A DNA stretch of 64,000 nt from Coriobacteriaceae bacterium (GTDB taxonomy: Bacteria; Actinomycetota; Coriobacteriia; Coriobacteriales; UMGS124): contig JAHZGC010000014.1 of the NCBI GenBank assembly GCA_019421015.1, forward strand, positions 37,586-101,585. Reading direction: 5' to 3'. The number at the start of each line of letters is the position of its first letter. The stretch's first letter is position 1. Made by a program: the position numbers and the translations under genes. The notes under the pieces are model-generated. The model was not told the DNA's origin. It ran no database searches and saw only the letters and a list, made by a program, of their open reading frames with translations. Shown here piece after piece: positions 8,552 through 18,002 of this stretch.

Positions 8552-9934
8552 ATGGCGCAGTCGGGCTTCGAACGGGCGCTTTCGTGGGGCCTCCTGGCAT
8601 CCCCGCTCGCGCTGTCCCTTATCACCGCCCTCTCAAAGACGCCGGCCGGCTCCCACCCCCACGGCCAGGGGCTGTTCTATCTGTCGTGGCTTGCGGGGTG
8701 CGTCGTTGCCTGTGCGGGAGGCCTGGCGTGCGCGCGGTGGCGGGGCGCCCGGTTCAAGCGCGTCGCTGCGGTCGGGCTTTCGGCCCTCTTTGAGGTCGCT
8801 TGGGTCGTCTTGTACTTGATGCCTGCAGGCAAGACCCCCGTGGGCATCGCCGCCTGCACGTTGCTGACGGCCGCCTCGATCGCGGGGTTGGCTCAGCTTT
8901 GGCTGGTGACGGGACGTCAGCCCACGGTTCGCGGCGAGTTGCTCCGTGCCTCCGTCGCCCTGCTGGGCGGTTATGCCCTCTACACCTTTATGACCGTGCT
9001 CGAGCAGCCGCTGGTGGCGAGTTTTGCGTATCCTGTTGCCACCGGGGCCCTGGTCGTGGTGGGTGTTGCGTGGGAGGAGGACGGCGGGGAGCAGGCTCCG
9101 GCCGTCTTGCCTTTGGCGCGCCCAAACGTCGGTGCGCTTGTTTTTAGCCTGCTGTTCTGCGTCGTGCTCGGCGCGTCGGTCTCTTTGGTGTGCCGCAACG
9201 TCCCCCAGGAAGGCACCTATAACGGGCTGGGGCTGGCCCTCATCGCGCTTGCGGTGCCGGCCGTCGTGGGGACGAGGCTGCCCGCCCTGACCCCGGCGTT
9301 GTTCGTGGGCCCCTTTGCCGTTGCGGCCCTGTGCTTCGAACTGCTGGGGGTGTCGGGCACCTCGGCGGCGTGTCTTTTGGCGGCCCTGGTGGTCCTCGCG
9401 GTCTGGTCATCGCTGCGCTGCGAGGCGGCCGACGGGGGTGCGCTAGCCCCGGTTTGGCCCCGGGCGGCCGCGACCCTGCTCCTCTTTGAGGCTTTGGGGC
9501 TGCTCTGCGGGTTTTTGCTCGACCGTTTGGTGCTCGACGGCATATGCGGCATGGCGTGGGACGTCCGCCTTGTGACGGCGGTGATCCTGGCCGCCGCGAC
9601 CGACGCCTGCTGGCGTGCGGTGCCGACCTGCCCCGCCTTGTATGGTGCAGGCTGGTCGGTAACGGCGCGGGGGACGGTGCCCTCAGGCTCGGCCGACCTC
9701 GTCGCCGCCCGCTACCACCTGTCGCCCCGCGAGGTCCAGGTGGCCGAGCTCTTAGGGGAGAACCGCAGCCTCAACTATATCTGCAAGGTCCTTGAACTCG
9801 CCCCGAGCACCGTCAAGACCCATGTGGGTCATATCTACGAGAAGACGGGCGCCCACGGTAAAGACGAGCTGCAGCTGCTCATGCGCGACCTCGAGGTCGA
9901 GCAGGCCGAGAGGGCCGGGGAGCCTCGCGGCTAG
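8552..9934 (+). CDS. Membrane-anchored LuxR-type transcriptional regulator
   Basis: Regulator of 460 residues. About residues 10-370 are a run of roughly ten to twelve hydrophobic helices. The C-terminal ~65 residues form a LuxR/GerE helix-turn-helix: YHLSPREVQVAELLGENRSL, then APSTVKTHVGHIYEKTG. This polytopic-membrane plus LuxR architecture is characteristic of Coriobacteriia, where such genes sit beside substrate-specific Tat flavoproteins, as here. It presumably senses a small molecule through the membrane part and controls the divergent oxidoreductase. The start is an ATG preceded by GGGGGAGACGAGG. It is convergent with and overlaps the patatin gene by four bases. Confidence 0.85.
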   Translation: MAQSGFERALSWGLLASPLALSLITALSKTPAGSHPHGQGLFYLSWLAGCVVACAGGLACARWRGARFKRVAAVGLSALFEVAWVVLYLMPAGKTPVGIAACTLLTAASIAGLAQLWLVTGRQPTVRGELLRASVALLGGYALYTFMTVLEQPLVASFAYPVATGALVVVGVAWEEDGGEQAPAVLPLARPNVGALVFSLLFCVVLGASVSLVCRNVPQEGTYNGLGLALIALAVPAVVGTRLPALTPALFVGPFAVAALCFELLGVSGTSAACLLAALVVLAVWSSLRCEAADGGALAPVWPRAAATLLLFEALGLLCGFLLDRLVLDGICGMAWDVRLVTAVILAAATDACWRAVPTCPALYGAGWSVTARGTVPSGSADLVAARYHLSPREVQVAELLGENRSLNYICKVLELAPSTVKTHVGHIYEKTGAHGKDELQLLMRDLEVEQAERAGEPRG

Positions 9935-10842
9935 CGTCCCGCCTCCAGCCACCTCTCCAGCTCCGTGAGCCGCGCCTGCGCGTCGGCGTAACCTTTGAGG
10001 TAGGTGGCCCTGAACTTGGCGGGATCGTACTCGAACCGTCCCAGGTTCTGCACGTCCATCCTAAAGACGAACGCCCTGCCCTCGTCCTCCACCGCCTCCA
10101 CGCGGCGGATCGACTCGTTGTAGTGCACGTGGCGCTGGAGCATCGCCCGCTTGAGGGCCGGGTAGGGTCGCAGCCACCGCCTGAGGTAGAGCTCCAGGTG
10201 CTGGCGTCCCTTCACATAGCCGCGCGGCCGGGTGAGCAGCAGCACGTGGCGGGTGTAGCCCTTTTCCTCGGCCTGCCGCAAGGGAATGGAGTCGCGGATT
10301 CCCCCGTCGGCGTAGACGCGTCCCGCCACCGTGGCCTGCGGCATCACAAAGGGGATGCTGGCCGAGGCCACGGCGCGCTCGCGAAGGGTCGCGGGGCCTG
10401 CGAGGAAGTCCACGGTCTCCCACCATACGAGCTCGCCGGTGGCGGCGTCGGTCGCCGGGATGCACAGGTTTTGGCGCGCGGCCGCCACGCCCTCCCAACA
10501 CCCATCCAGGAACAGGTCGATAAAGGCATCGGTGCGCAGGAGCCCTTCGCGGGGGTGGAGAAGCCCGCGGGGGGAGAGCAGGGCCGCCGGCGATTGCCCG
10601 AGCGCGCCAAAGCCGAGCTCGCGCCCTCCTCCCAGCCGCCCGCCCACGTAGGCCGCCGCTGCGAGGGCTCCCGAGCTCACCCCCACGACGAGCGGAAAGC
10701 GCAGTCCTGCGTCGGCAAGACGGGCCAGGATGCCGGCACTGTAGAAGCCCCGCATGCCGCCGCCCTCCACGAGCAGCGACACCCCGGCGATTTTCTGGGC
10801 CGCTCTGGGATCTGTTGTGGTTGCGGCATTCGGGCGTTCCAC
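9931..10842 (-). CDS. Patatin-like phospholipase
   Basis: Predicted serine acyl-hydrolase of 303 residues (RssA/YjjU type). The oxyanion-hole loop is GGGMRG (27-32), the nucleophile elbow is GVSSG with Ser56, and the catalytic Asp is D179 in ADGGIRDS. Together these give the complete Ser-Asp dyad. No signal peptide, so it is cytoplasmic or peripheral. The GTG start follows GAGAAGGA very closely. It is the third gene of a minus-strand run with a deaminase and punA, 18 bases after the punA stop. The lipid substrate and the link to nucleoside salvage are not evident from the sequence. Confidence 0.85.
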   Translation of the reverse strand: MERPNAATTTDPRAAQKIAGVSLLVEGGGMRGFYSAGILARLADAGLRFPLVVGVSSGALAAAAYVGGRLGGGRELGFGALGQSPAALLSPRGLLHPREGLLRTDAFIDLFLDGCWEGVAAARQNLCIPATDAATGELVWWETVDFLAGPATLRERAVASASIPFVMPQATVAGRVYADGGIRDSIPLRQAEEKGYTRHVLLLTRPRGYVKGRQHLELYLRRWLRPYPALKRAMLQRHVHYNESIRRVEAVEDEGRAFVFRMDVQNLGRFEYDPAKFRATYLKGYADAQARLTELERWLEAGR

Positions 10843-10860
10843 GGTCCTTCTCGCCGGTCC

Positions 10861-11718
10861 CTACAGCCGTGCCAGCACGCCGCGCACCACGGCCTCGAGG
10901 TCGGCCACCCCCTGCCCGGCGGCCCGGTTCACGTCCTCTGAGGTGATGGGCTCGTCGAGCATGCCGGCCGCCATGTTGGTGACCAACGACAGGCCGAGCA
11001 CCTCCATGCCGCAGTGGACGGCGGCGATGACCTCCCAGACGGTGCTCATGCCCACGAGGTCGGCCCCCAGCGTGCGGAAGGCCCGGATCTCGGCCGGCGT
11101 CTCGAACGACGGGCCGGTCACGCCCAGGTAGACGCCCTCCTCCAACACGTATCCGCGGTTCTGGGCCGCCTCCTGGGCCAGGTCCCGCAGGCGCGGGCTG
11201 TAGGCGTGGGACATGTCGGGGAACCGCTCGCCCACGGCGTCGTCGTTCGGCCCCACGAGGGGGTTGCGCCCCGTGAGGTTAATATGGTCGGCGATGGCCA
11301 CCGCCTGTCCGGGGCGATAGCCGGTGTTGACGCCGCCTGCGGCGTTGGTCGCCACAAAGGTCGATGCTCCCAGACGGCGGGCCAGGCGTACGGGAAAGAC
11401 CACCGTGGAGGGCGCATAGCCCTCGTAGGGGTGCAGCCTGCCCTGCATGCAGAGGACGGGCGTGCCTTCAAGCGTGCCGGCAACGAAGCGTCCCTCGTGG
11501 CCCGGCGCGGTGGAGCGGCCCATGCCCGGAACCGCGGCGTAGGGCACGACGATGGGGTTCTCTACCGCCGCAGCCAGGCCGTTGAGCCCACTGCCCAGGG
11601 TGATGAGCGCCTGGGGGGCAAACCCCGGCGGCAACAGGTCGCGCAGGGTTGCGGCGGCCTCGGCGAGCATGTCGGTGACCTTGACCGCGGGTGTGTCGGG
11701 AAGGCGGGTGTCAGCCAT
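10861..11718 (-). CDS. punA: Purine-nucleoside phosphorylase
   Basis: Trimeric-type (class II) purine nucleoside phosphorylase of 285 residues. It splits inosine/guanosine-type nucleosides with phosphate to base and ribose-1-phosphate. The phosphate site is GSG (42-44) and H74 (PGHEG). Also visible are the ATNAAGG block (123-129), the purine-site motif GPSFETPAE, GMSTVWE, and the base-specificity asparagine in VTNMAAG. No signal peptide, so it is cytosolic. It starts 15 bases after the stop of a predicted exported deaminase whose deaminated nucleoside products it could use after uptake. The Shine-Dalgarno is weak (GAGCGA). Confidence 0.93.
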   Translation of the reverse strand: MADTRLPDTPAVKVTDMLAEAAATLRDLLPPGFAPQALITLGSGLNGLAAAVENPIVVPYAAVPGMGRSTAPGHEGRFVAGTLEGTPVLCMQGRLHPYEGYAPSTVVFPVRLARRLGASTFVATNAAGGVNTGYRPGQAVAIADHINLTGRNPLVGPNDDAVGERFPDMSHAYSPRLRDLAQEAAQNRGYVLEEGVYLGVTGPSFETPAEIRAFRTLGADLVGMSTVWEVIAAVHCGMEVLGLSLVTNMAAGMLDEPITSEDVNRAAGQGVADLEAVVRGVLARL

Positions 11719-11733
11719 GGGTCGCTCGATTCT

Positions 11734-13131
11734 CTAGAGCATCTTGACGATGCGCTCGGTGGCGGCGTCCACCTCGCGCTGGGCGCGCTCGACGTCGACG
11801 GTCGGCCACTCCCCGTCGCGGTAGAGCACCCGCCCGTCCACCATGGTGAGCACCACCTCCGCGCCGCTGGCGGCGTAGACCACGTTGGCGGCCACGTCGG
11901 TGGCCGGGTGCATCCAGGGCACGTCGACGTCGAGCACCGCAAGGTCGGCCCGGTTGCCCACGGCGACGCTGCCGCAGTCGTAACGGCCCTGGGCAAGCGC
12001 GCCCGCCCGCGTGGCGGCATAGAGCGCCTGGCGGGGGGTCACGGCCGTCGGGTCACCGGTCGCCCCCTTGTACAGGGTGGCGAAGAGGTAGGCGTCGCGG
12101 AACAGGTTGTGGGCGTTGTTGCTGGCCGGCCCGTCGGTGCCCAGGGCCACGTTCACGCCGGCGGCAAGCATGGCGGGCACGGGGGCAAAGCCGCTCGCCA
12201 GCTTGAGGTTGCTCGCGGGGTTGCAGGCCACCGTGGCGCCGTGCCCGGCCAGCACCGCGATGTCGTCCTCGTCGACCCACACGCAGTGAGCCGCCACCAC
12301 GGGGTTGTCGAAGATGCCGCATTCCTCCAGGAACCGCACGGGCGAGAGACCCCCATGCCGCGCCCGGCACTCCTCGACCTCCCGGCGTGTCTCCGACACG
12401 TGGACCTGCACGATCGAGCCGTGCTCGAGCGCCTCCTCGGCGAGCCCCCGGCACACGGCCGGCCCGTTGGTGTACTCCGCGTGCACGCAGAGGTCCACCT
12501 TGATGCGCCCGTCTCCGGCGCCGTCCCACGCCTCTAGCAGGTGCGCGTTGGCCTGCGCCTCGGGGAGCTCCCGATAGGAGGGGGCGTCGAAGGCGGCGAT
12601 GCTGCGGGCCACGTTGCACTTGATTCCCGACGCCAGCACCGCCTCGCAGCGCGCGTCGTCAAAGAAGTACATGTCCGAGAAGCCCGCGCAGCCGAAGCGC
12701 AGCATCTCGGCGATGGCGAGCTCGGTGGCGGGTCCCGCGGCCGCGTCGTCGATGCATGCCTCGAAGGGAAAGACCTTCGTGTTGAGCCAGTCCTGCAGGG
12801 CCAGGTTCTCGGCGTAGCCGCGCAGGAGCGTCATGGGGGCGTGCGCGTGGGCGTTGTAGAGGGCGGGCATGAGGAGCTTGCCGCGCCCGTCGTAGCGCTC
12901 GCCGTAGGAGGCGGCGTCTGAGGGCTCGCAATCGCCGATGTAGGCGATGCGCCCGTTGCGTACCCCCACGTAGCGGCCTGTCTGGTGGACAAAGTCCTCG
13001 TCGAGCAGGCCGATGGCGCAGAAGAGCGTGCCCGCGGGCCCTTGCGCCGCGAGGGCGGGGGACGCGACCGCGGAGGCGCAGGCGGCCCCGGCGGCTTGGA
13101 CGAACTGGCGACGGTTGAGCGCGGTGGTCAT
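11734..13131 (-). CDS. Tat-exported amidohydrolase, MTA/SAH deaminase-like
   Basis: Zinc amidohydrolase of 465 residues with all family metal ligands: the HxH pair in NAHAHAPMTLLRGYA, His in VQVHVSE, His in VAAHCVW and Asp in GTDGPASNN. The NAHAHAPMTLLRGY signature is that of the 5'-methylthioadenosine/S-adenosylhomocysteine deaminase group. It begins with a twin-arginine signal (NRRQFVQAAGA, arginines 7-8) and an ALAA cleavage-like site near residue 28, unusual for a family that is normally cytosolic. The start ATG at 13131 has AGGAGG 6 bases upstream. It heads the operon with punA and the patatin gene, pointing to purine nucleoside salvage. A chlorohydrolase/guanine-deaminase-like substrate remains possible. 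Confidence 0.85.
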   Translation of the reverse strand: MTTALNRRQFVQAAGAACASAVASPALAAQGPAGTLFCAIGLLDEDFVHQTGRYVGVRNGRIAYIGDCEPSDAASYGERYDGRGKLLMPALYNAHAHAPMTLLRGYAENLALQDWLNTKVFPFEACIDDAAAGPATELAIAEMLRFGCAGFSDMYFFDDARCEAVLASGIKCNVARSIAAFDAPSYRELPEAQANAHLLEAWDGAGDGRIKVDLCVHAEYTNGPAVCRGLAEEALEHGSIVQVHVSETRREVEECRARHGGLSPVRFLEECGIFDNPVVAAHCVWVDEDDIAVLAGHGATVACNPASNLKLASGFAPVPAMLAAGVNVALGTDGPASNNAHNLFRDAYLFATLYKGATGDPTAVTPRQALYAATRAGALAQGRYDCGSVAVGNRADLAVLDVDVPWMHPATDVAANVVYAASGAEVVLTMVDGRVLYRDGEWPTVDVERAQREVDAATERIVKML

Positions 13132-13202
13132 GACGGCCTCCTGGGTGAGATGGACGACGGCGCGACGATGGGGACATTCTCCCACATCGGTCGGGGGCGT
13201 TC

Positions 13203-13333
13203 TGCCAAAACCTACACCGCGTGTGCGGTGGAGGTGTCAAAAAGGCGTTTGCGTGAACGGCATTATGGCAAATCACCGCACACGAGGCGGAAGTTTTGAC
13301 AGGTCGGGCACGCACAAGGCGTGGGTTTTGGCA
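13203..13333. repeat. 131-bp four-unit inverted repeat element, copy A
   Basis: Four 26-bp units: two forward (13203-13228, 13235-13260) and two reverse (13276-13301, 13308-13333), separated by 6, 15 and 6 bp. Each unit begins TGYCAAAA and most end in a GTGTGCGG-like block. The whole element is palindromic, so its ends are TGCCAAAACC and GGTTTTGGCA. It lies between the deaminase and glycosyltransferase genes. The glycosyltransferase reading frame runs through units 4 and 3 and stops in the central 15-bp spacer. Copy B at 36528-36658 has exactly the same geometry. Confidence 0.85.
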
Positions 13334-14490
13334 AGCCGCCTGCCGGGGTGTGCCGGCGGTCTCCAGCCCGCGCCATATATGCCCAACACGAGCCGGTAGG
13401 CGTCGAGCAGGGCCGCCGAGGCGCGGTCCCATCCCTGGGCCAGAGCCGCCTGGCACCCTGCGTCGGCGATGCGGCGGCGCAGCGGCTCGCTGTCCAGCAG
13501 CCTTTCGAGCGCCTGCTCCAGGGCCGTCGGGTCGTCCGGGTCGTACACCATGCCGTTCACGCCGTCCCTGATTTGCTCGCAGGTGGCGGGGCTGGCCGCC
13601 GCGACCACCGCGACCCCGCTCGCCTGGGCTTCCAAGATCACGAGCCCCAACGTCTCGGTGGTGCTTGGGAACACGAACGCGTCGGCGCTGGCAAAGGCGC
13701 TCGAGAGCTCCTCGCCGCCGAGAAACCCGGTGAACACCGTGGGCGTTCCTGCAAAGAGCCGCCTCATGGGCTCCAGGGCGGGCCCGTCGCCCACCACGGC
13801 CAGCGACCATTCGGGGTGCCGGCGCATCACGGGCTCCAAGCTCGCGAGGTTCTTCTCCGCCGCTACCCGCCCCACATAGAGGAGCAGCGGACGTTCAGGG
13901 TGCCCCCCGCTGAGCCTCTCGCGCATCGCCGCGCTGGCAAACCGCGGGTCGCGGGCGTCGAGATCGACCCCGCGCGGCAACACGGCCACGTGGGCCACGC
14001 CGCGTTCCCGGAGCTTCTGTGCCATGGCACGGCTCGTGGCCAGGGTGAGCGGGGCCTGGTTGTGCAGCCGACGCTCGTACCAGGTGCCCGGCCGCTTGAT
14101 GGTGCGCAGGGGGCCGTAGTAGTCCAGGTAGGCGATCGTGTCGGTGTGGTAGGAGGTCACGAGCGGCAAGCCCAGGCGCGTGCAGGCCTGCACGGCGGCG
14201 AGGCCGATCATGTCGGGCTGCCACACATGTACGACGTCGGGTTTAAACGCCTGCAGGTAGCGGGCGACCTTGGGCGAGGGCGTCCCCCAGGGGCGCGAGC
14301 GGTACACGGGCCAGGTGATCGCCTTCACGCCCAGCACCGGCGCGCCGTCGTAGTCGCGCACGCCCAGGTCGGGGGCGACCACGGCGAGCTCGTGGCCCTG
14401 GGCCGCGAGCCAGTCGATGCCGTGGGCGAGCCGGGTGACCACCCCGTCCACCGAGGGCAGGAAGGTCTCTGTGACGAGGGCGATGCGCAT
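13273..14490 (-). CDS. GT4 glycosyltransferase, SqdX/SQD2-like
   Basis: Retaining GT-B glycosyltransferase of 405 residues. The N-terminal half (MRIALVTETFLPSVDGVVTRL, then SYHTDTIAYLDYYGP, RAMAQKLRERGV, LPRGVDL) resembles cyanobacterial/plant sulfoquinovosyltransferase SqdX/SQD2. The donor-binding half has LLYVGRVAAEKN and the E-x7-E pattern around TTETLGLVILEAQASG. A UDP-sulfoquinovose synthase lies 1.6 kb away on the same strand, which supports transfer of sulfoquinovose to diacylglycerol. GDP-mannose-dependent mannosyltransferases share the same N-terminal pattern and are the main alternative. The last 21 residues (from LAKTHALC) are encoded by repeat copy A and are unlikely to belong to the fold. 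The chosen ATG is the natural start of the Rossmann fold. Confidence 0.75.
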   Translation of the reverse strand: MRIALVTETFLPSVDGVVTRLAHGIDWLAAQGHELAVVAPDLGVRDYDGAPVLGVKAITWPVYRSRPWGTPSPKVARYLQAFKPDVVHVWQPDMIGLAAVQACTRLGLPLVTSYHTDTIAYLDYYGPLRTIKRPGTWYERRLHNQAPLTLATSRAMAQKLRERGVAHVAVLPRGVDLDARDPRFASAAMRERLSGGHPERPLLLYVGRVAAEKNLASLEPVMRRHPEWSLAVVGDGPALEPMRRLFAGTPTVFTGFLGGEELSSAFASADAFVFPSTTETLGLVILEAQASGVAVVAAASPATCEQIRDGVNGMVYDPDDPTALEQALERLLDSEPLRRRIADAGCQAALAQGWDRASAALLDAYRLVLGIYGAGWRPPAHPGRRLAKTHALCVPDLSKLPPRVR

Positions 14491-14640
14491 GGGCTTCTCG
14501 GCTTTCCCAAGACGGCGTGACCAGACGATAGGCGAGTCTACCAAATCCACGCCCCTCTCCAGGCCATTCTCCGAACCCACGCCCCTGTTGGCCCCCTTGC
14601 GCATAATTCAGTCGGCACAAGGGTAGATTTCTGAAACCAA

Positions 14641-14652
14641 AGTGATATCACT
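14641..14652. promoter_or_regulatory. Perfect palindrome AGTGATATCACT upstream of the SPFH gene
   Basis: A perfect 12-bp palindrome immediately followed by TATGCT/TATCAT hexamers that could serve as a -10 box for the SPFH gene starting at 14722. It looks like a repressor operator, and the small ribbon-helix-helix protein at the end of the unit is one candidate ligand. The -35 region is not clear. Confidence 0.45.
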
Positions 14653-14721
14653 ATGCTATCATGCACTCATCAACCTACGGCGGCGCCGGCGCGTCGCCCG
14701 TCCCCAAGGAGCGCGATTCCC

Positions 14722-15654
14722 ATGGCAGACCAACCCTCCATCCAGCCCACGGCCGAGAAGGCCGCCCAGTCCAAGTCCGGCTGGGGCATGCTGGCCCTCG
14801 GCCTCCTCATGGTCGTGGGCGGCGTGGTTCTGTTCGTTGCCAGCATCGTGGCGGGGGAGACCGGGGGCTACACCGTGCTCCAGGGCGTGCTCATCCCCGT
14901 GGCGGTGGTGCTGTTCATCGCCGGCCTCGTGCTGCTGCTCGGCCTCTTTATCGTGCAGCCCAACATGGCGCGCGTCATGGTGTTCTTTGGCGACTACCGC
15001 GGCACCGAGAAGCGCGAGGGCATGCGTTGGGTGAACCCCTTCACCACCAAGAAGGCCATATCGCTGCGGGCCCGCACCCTGAACGGCGAGCACCTCAAGG
15101 TCAACGACAAGCTCGGCAACCCCATCGAGATCGCCAACGTCGTGGTGTGGCACGTGGGCAACACCGCCCGCGCCACCTTCGACGTCGAGAACTACGAGTC
15201 GTTCGTGGCGGCCCAGAGCGAGAGCGCCCTGCGCCACGTGGCGAGCCTCTACGCCTACGACCACATGGACGCCAGCGACGCCGAGACCCACGAGATCACC
15301 CTGCGTAGCAACATGGCCGAGGTGAGCGCGGCCCTCAAGGAGGAGCTGCAGCGCAACCTCGATGTGGCCGGCGTGGTGGTCGACGAGGCCCGCATCACCC
15401 ATTTGGCCTACGCCCCCGAGATCGCCCAGGCCATGCTGCGCCGCCAGCAGGCCGACGCCGTGATCGCGGCGCGCGAGAAGATCGTGCGCGGCGCGGTGGA
15501 CATGGTTGAGATGGCGCTCACCGAGCTTTCTGACAAGCACGTGGTCGAGCTCGACAACGAGCGCCGTGCCGCCATGGTGAGCAACCTGCTCGTGGTACTC
15601 TGCGGTGAGTCCGACGCGCAGCCCGTGTTGAACACCGGCACCCTGTACCAGTAA
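14722..15654 (+). CDS. SPFH/band-7 domain membrane protein
   Basis: Flotillin/stomatin-superfamily protein of 310 residues. Two adjacent hydrophobic helices (about residues 20-45 and 52-75) anchor the N-terminus. The SPFH domain follows (from about residue 80): [45 protein letters not shown], then a helical segment with [29 protein letters not shown]. The start is the ATG after AAGGAG. Such proteins oligomerise into membrane microdomain scaffolds. It is followed after 12 bases by a ribbon-helix-helix gene, a pairing I recall from other actinobacteria. The physiological role is unknown; membrane-stress adaptation is a guess. Confidence 0.85.
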   Translation: MADQPSIQPTAEKAAQSKSGWGMLALGLLMVVGGVVLFVASIVAGETGGYTVLQGVLIPVAVVLFIAGLVLLLGLFIVQPNMARVMVFFGDYRGTEKREGMRWVNPFTTKKAISLRARTLNGEHLKVNDKLGNPIEIANVVVWHVGNTARATFDVENYESFVAAQSESALRHVASLYAYDHMDASDAETHEITLRSNMAEVSAALKEELQRNLDVAGVVVDEARITHLAYAPEIAQAMLRRQQADAVIAAREKIVRGAVDMVEMALTELSDKHVVELDNERRAAMVSNLLVVLCGESDAQPVLNTGTLYQ

Positions 15655-15666
15655 GCGAGGAAGCCC

Positions 15667-15879
15667 GTGGCCGAGCGCAAACAATATCCTCTGCGCATAG
15701 ACGCCGACGTGTGGTCGGCCGTCCAAAAGTGGGCGGCCGACGACTTTCGCAGCGTGAACGCCCAGGTGGAGTGGATTCTGCGCGACGCCTTGCGCAAGGC
15801 CGGGAGGCTGCCCGGGCAAGAGATTACGGAAGAGGGGTCGAGCCAGGAGCCCGTAGGGGAGAAGCCCGCGGGGGAGTAG
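15667..15879 (+). CDS. Arc-like ribbon-helix-helix protein
   Basis: Small protein of 70 residues. The beta strand [12 protein letters not shown] and helices [20 protein letters not shown] / [10 protein letters not shown] form an Arc/MetJ-type ribbon-helix-helix fold, which binds DNA as a dimer of strands. The C-terminal 20 residues are Glu/Gly/Pro-rich and probably disordered. The GTG start follows GAGGAAG. It forms a unit with the SPFH gene 12 bases upstream and may autoregulate it, for example at the palindrome at 14641. It could alternatively be an antitoxin-like orphan, but no toxin gene is adjacent. Confidence 0.75.
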   Translation: MAERKQYPLRIDADVWSAVQKWAADDFRSVNAQVEWILRDALRKAGRLPGQEITEEGSSQEPVGEKPAGE

Positions 15880-16015
15880 GAGCCAGCGGGCGGCTTGACG
15901 GGACGAGGAATCATGTTCATTAGTATCCGGTGGATGAGACCCTGTTCGGAAGCGGCGCTTATCTCTGAGCGTCCTCAAATTCTCGCGTAAAGTCGCAAGA
16001 GGCCTTCCTCGTGCT

Positions 16016-16061
16016 TGAGCCCGGAGAGTCCCGTTCGAACCAGTAGGGACTCCCGGGCTCA
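16016..16061. terminator. Hairpin between convergent genes
   Basis: Inverted repeat TGAGCCCGG...AGTCCC / GGGACT...CCGGGCTCA between the convergent ribbon-helix-helix and sqdB genes. Neither strand has a strong T-tract, so it is at best a weak bidirectional terminator. The rest of 15880-16088 shows no gene. Confidence 0.4.
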
Positions 16062-16088
16062 GTCTGCCCGCTATTTCCAGTCCGCCCG

Positions 16089-17297
<1,209 letters not shown>

Positions 17298-17431
17298 TCA
17301 AAAGCGTGGACGGCACCCCATTATGATGGTGGGTCAGGCATTTGCCCCGAGGCTTGGGCTTGCTTCATGAAAACATGAGGTGCTATAACAATCCTCAAAG
17401 AACGGTCGTGCTCCGCTTGCCCTATGGAGTT

Positions 17432-17461
17432 TTGCCGTGTGGGTTCTTTTTGTGGTAGACT
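17432..17461 (+). promoter_or_regulatory. Predicted rpmB promoter
   Basis: TTGCCG (17432-17437), an 18-bp spacer and TAGACT (17456-17461), each matching four of six consensus bases, about 70 bases before the rpmB start. Spacing and position are right; the match is moderate. Confidence 0.45.
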
Positions 17462-17530
17462 TCAACAGTTGCCGATTTTGAGCGCGGCGGTATTGCCGTG
17501 CGCCTACGTTTGATCGAAGGAGTTCCAACA

Positions 17531-17725
17531 ATGTCCCAGGTTTGCGAAGTCTGCGGCAAGCACCCGGTGGCCGCTCGCTCCATCAGCCACTCCCACCGCG
17601 TCACCAACCGTGTTCAGCGTCCGAACGTGCAGAACGTGTACGTCGTCGACCAGAAGACCGGCACGCGTCGCAAGATGAAGGTCTGCACCAAGTGCCTCAA
17701 GGCCGGTAAGGTCGTTCGCGGCTAA
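17531..17725 (+). CDS. rpmB: 50S ribosomal protein L28
   Basis: Ribosomal protein of 64 residues: MSQVCEVCGKHPVAARSISH at the start, RVTNRVQRPNVQ in the middle, then KVCTKCLKAGKV. Two CxxC pairs (C5/C8 and near C52/C55) identify the zinc-binding C+ form. GAAGGAG lies 8 bases before the ATG. It is a single-gene unit with its own predicted promoter and a strong terminator 37 bases after the stop. Confidence 0.96.
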   Translation: MSQVCEVCGKHPVAARSISHSHRVTNRVQRPNVQNVYVVDQKTGTRRKMKVCTKCLKAGKVVRG

Positions 17726-17761
17726 ACAGCTAAGCGGTTATTGCACAAACTCGTTTTGAAG

Positions 17762-17790
17762 GACCTCCAGTGACTGGGGGTCTTTTTTTT
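17762..17790 (+). terminator. Intrinsic terminator after rpmB
   Basis: GACCTCCAGT / ACTGGGGGTC stem (one G-T pair) followed by eight T residues (17783-17790). The remaining 212 bases before the ABC transporter gene show no gene. Confidence 0.9.
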
Positions 17791-18002
17791 GTTTGCTGAA
17801 CGACCCCTCGACGGTCGCGTTGCCCGCCTGAGGCCGCCTGTCCGTATGTTTCTTCCACGGATTGCCGTCGCCCAAGAGTTTGTTTCGGGGCGGCGGGCAC
17901 ACACTCGAAACCGGTGCGCATCGGGTTGCGCCCGAACGGTTTATCAAGGGAGAAGGCGTCTTTGGGCCTGCGGCGTGCGGCCGGGGCTACAGGGGTGGTT
18001 GT

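Noticed and set aside
13203..13333. Short CRISPR-like array
   Set aside because: Units are inverted in pairs, spacers are only 6 and 15 bp, and no cas genes are present.
16031..16040. GTTCGAAC resembling a tRNA T-loop
   Set aside because: The surrounding hairpin does not form acceptor, D and anticodon arms; it is the loop of an intergenic stem.
17862..18002. N-terminal extension of the first ABC subunit by 47 codons
   Set aside because: The extra residues are not membrane- or signal-like and no ribosome site precedes them; the natural start is just before TM1.
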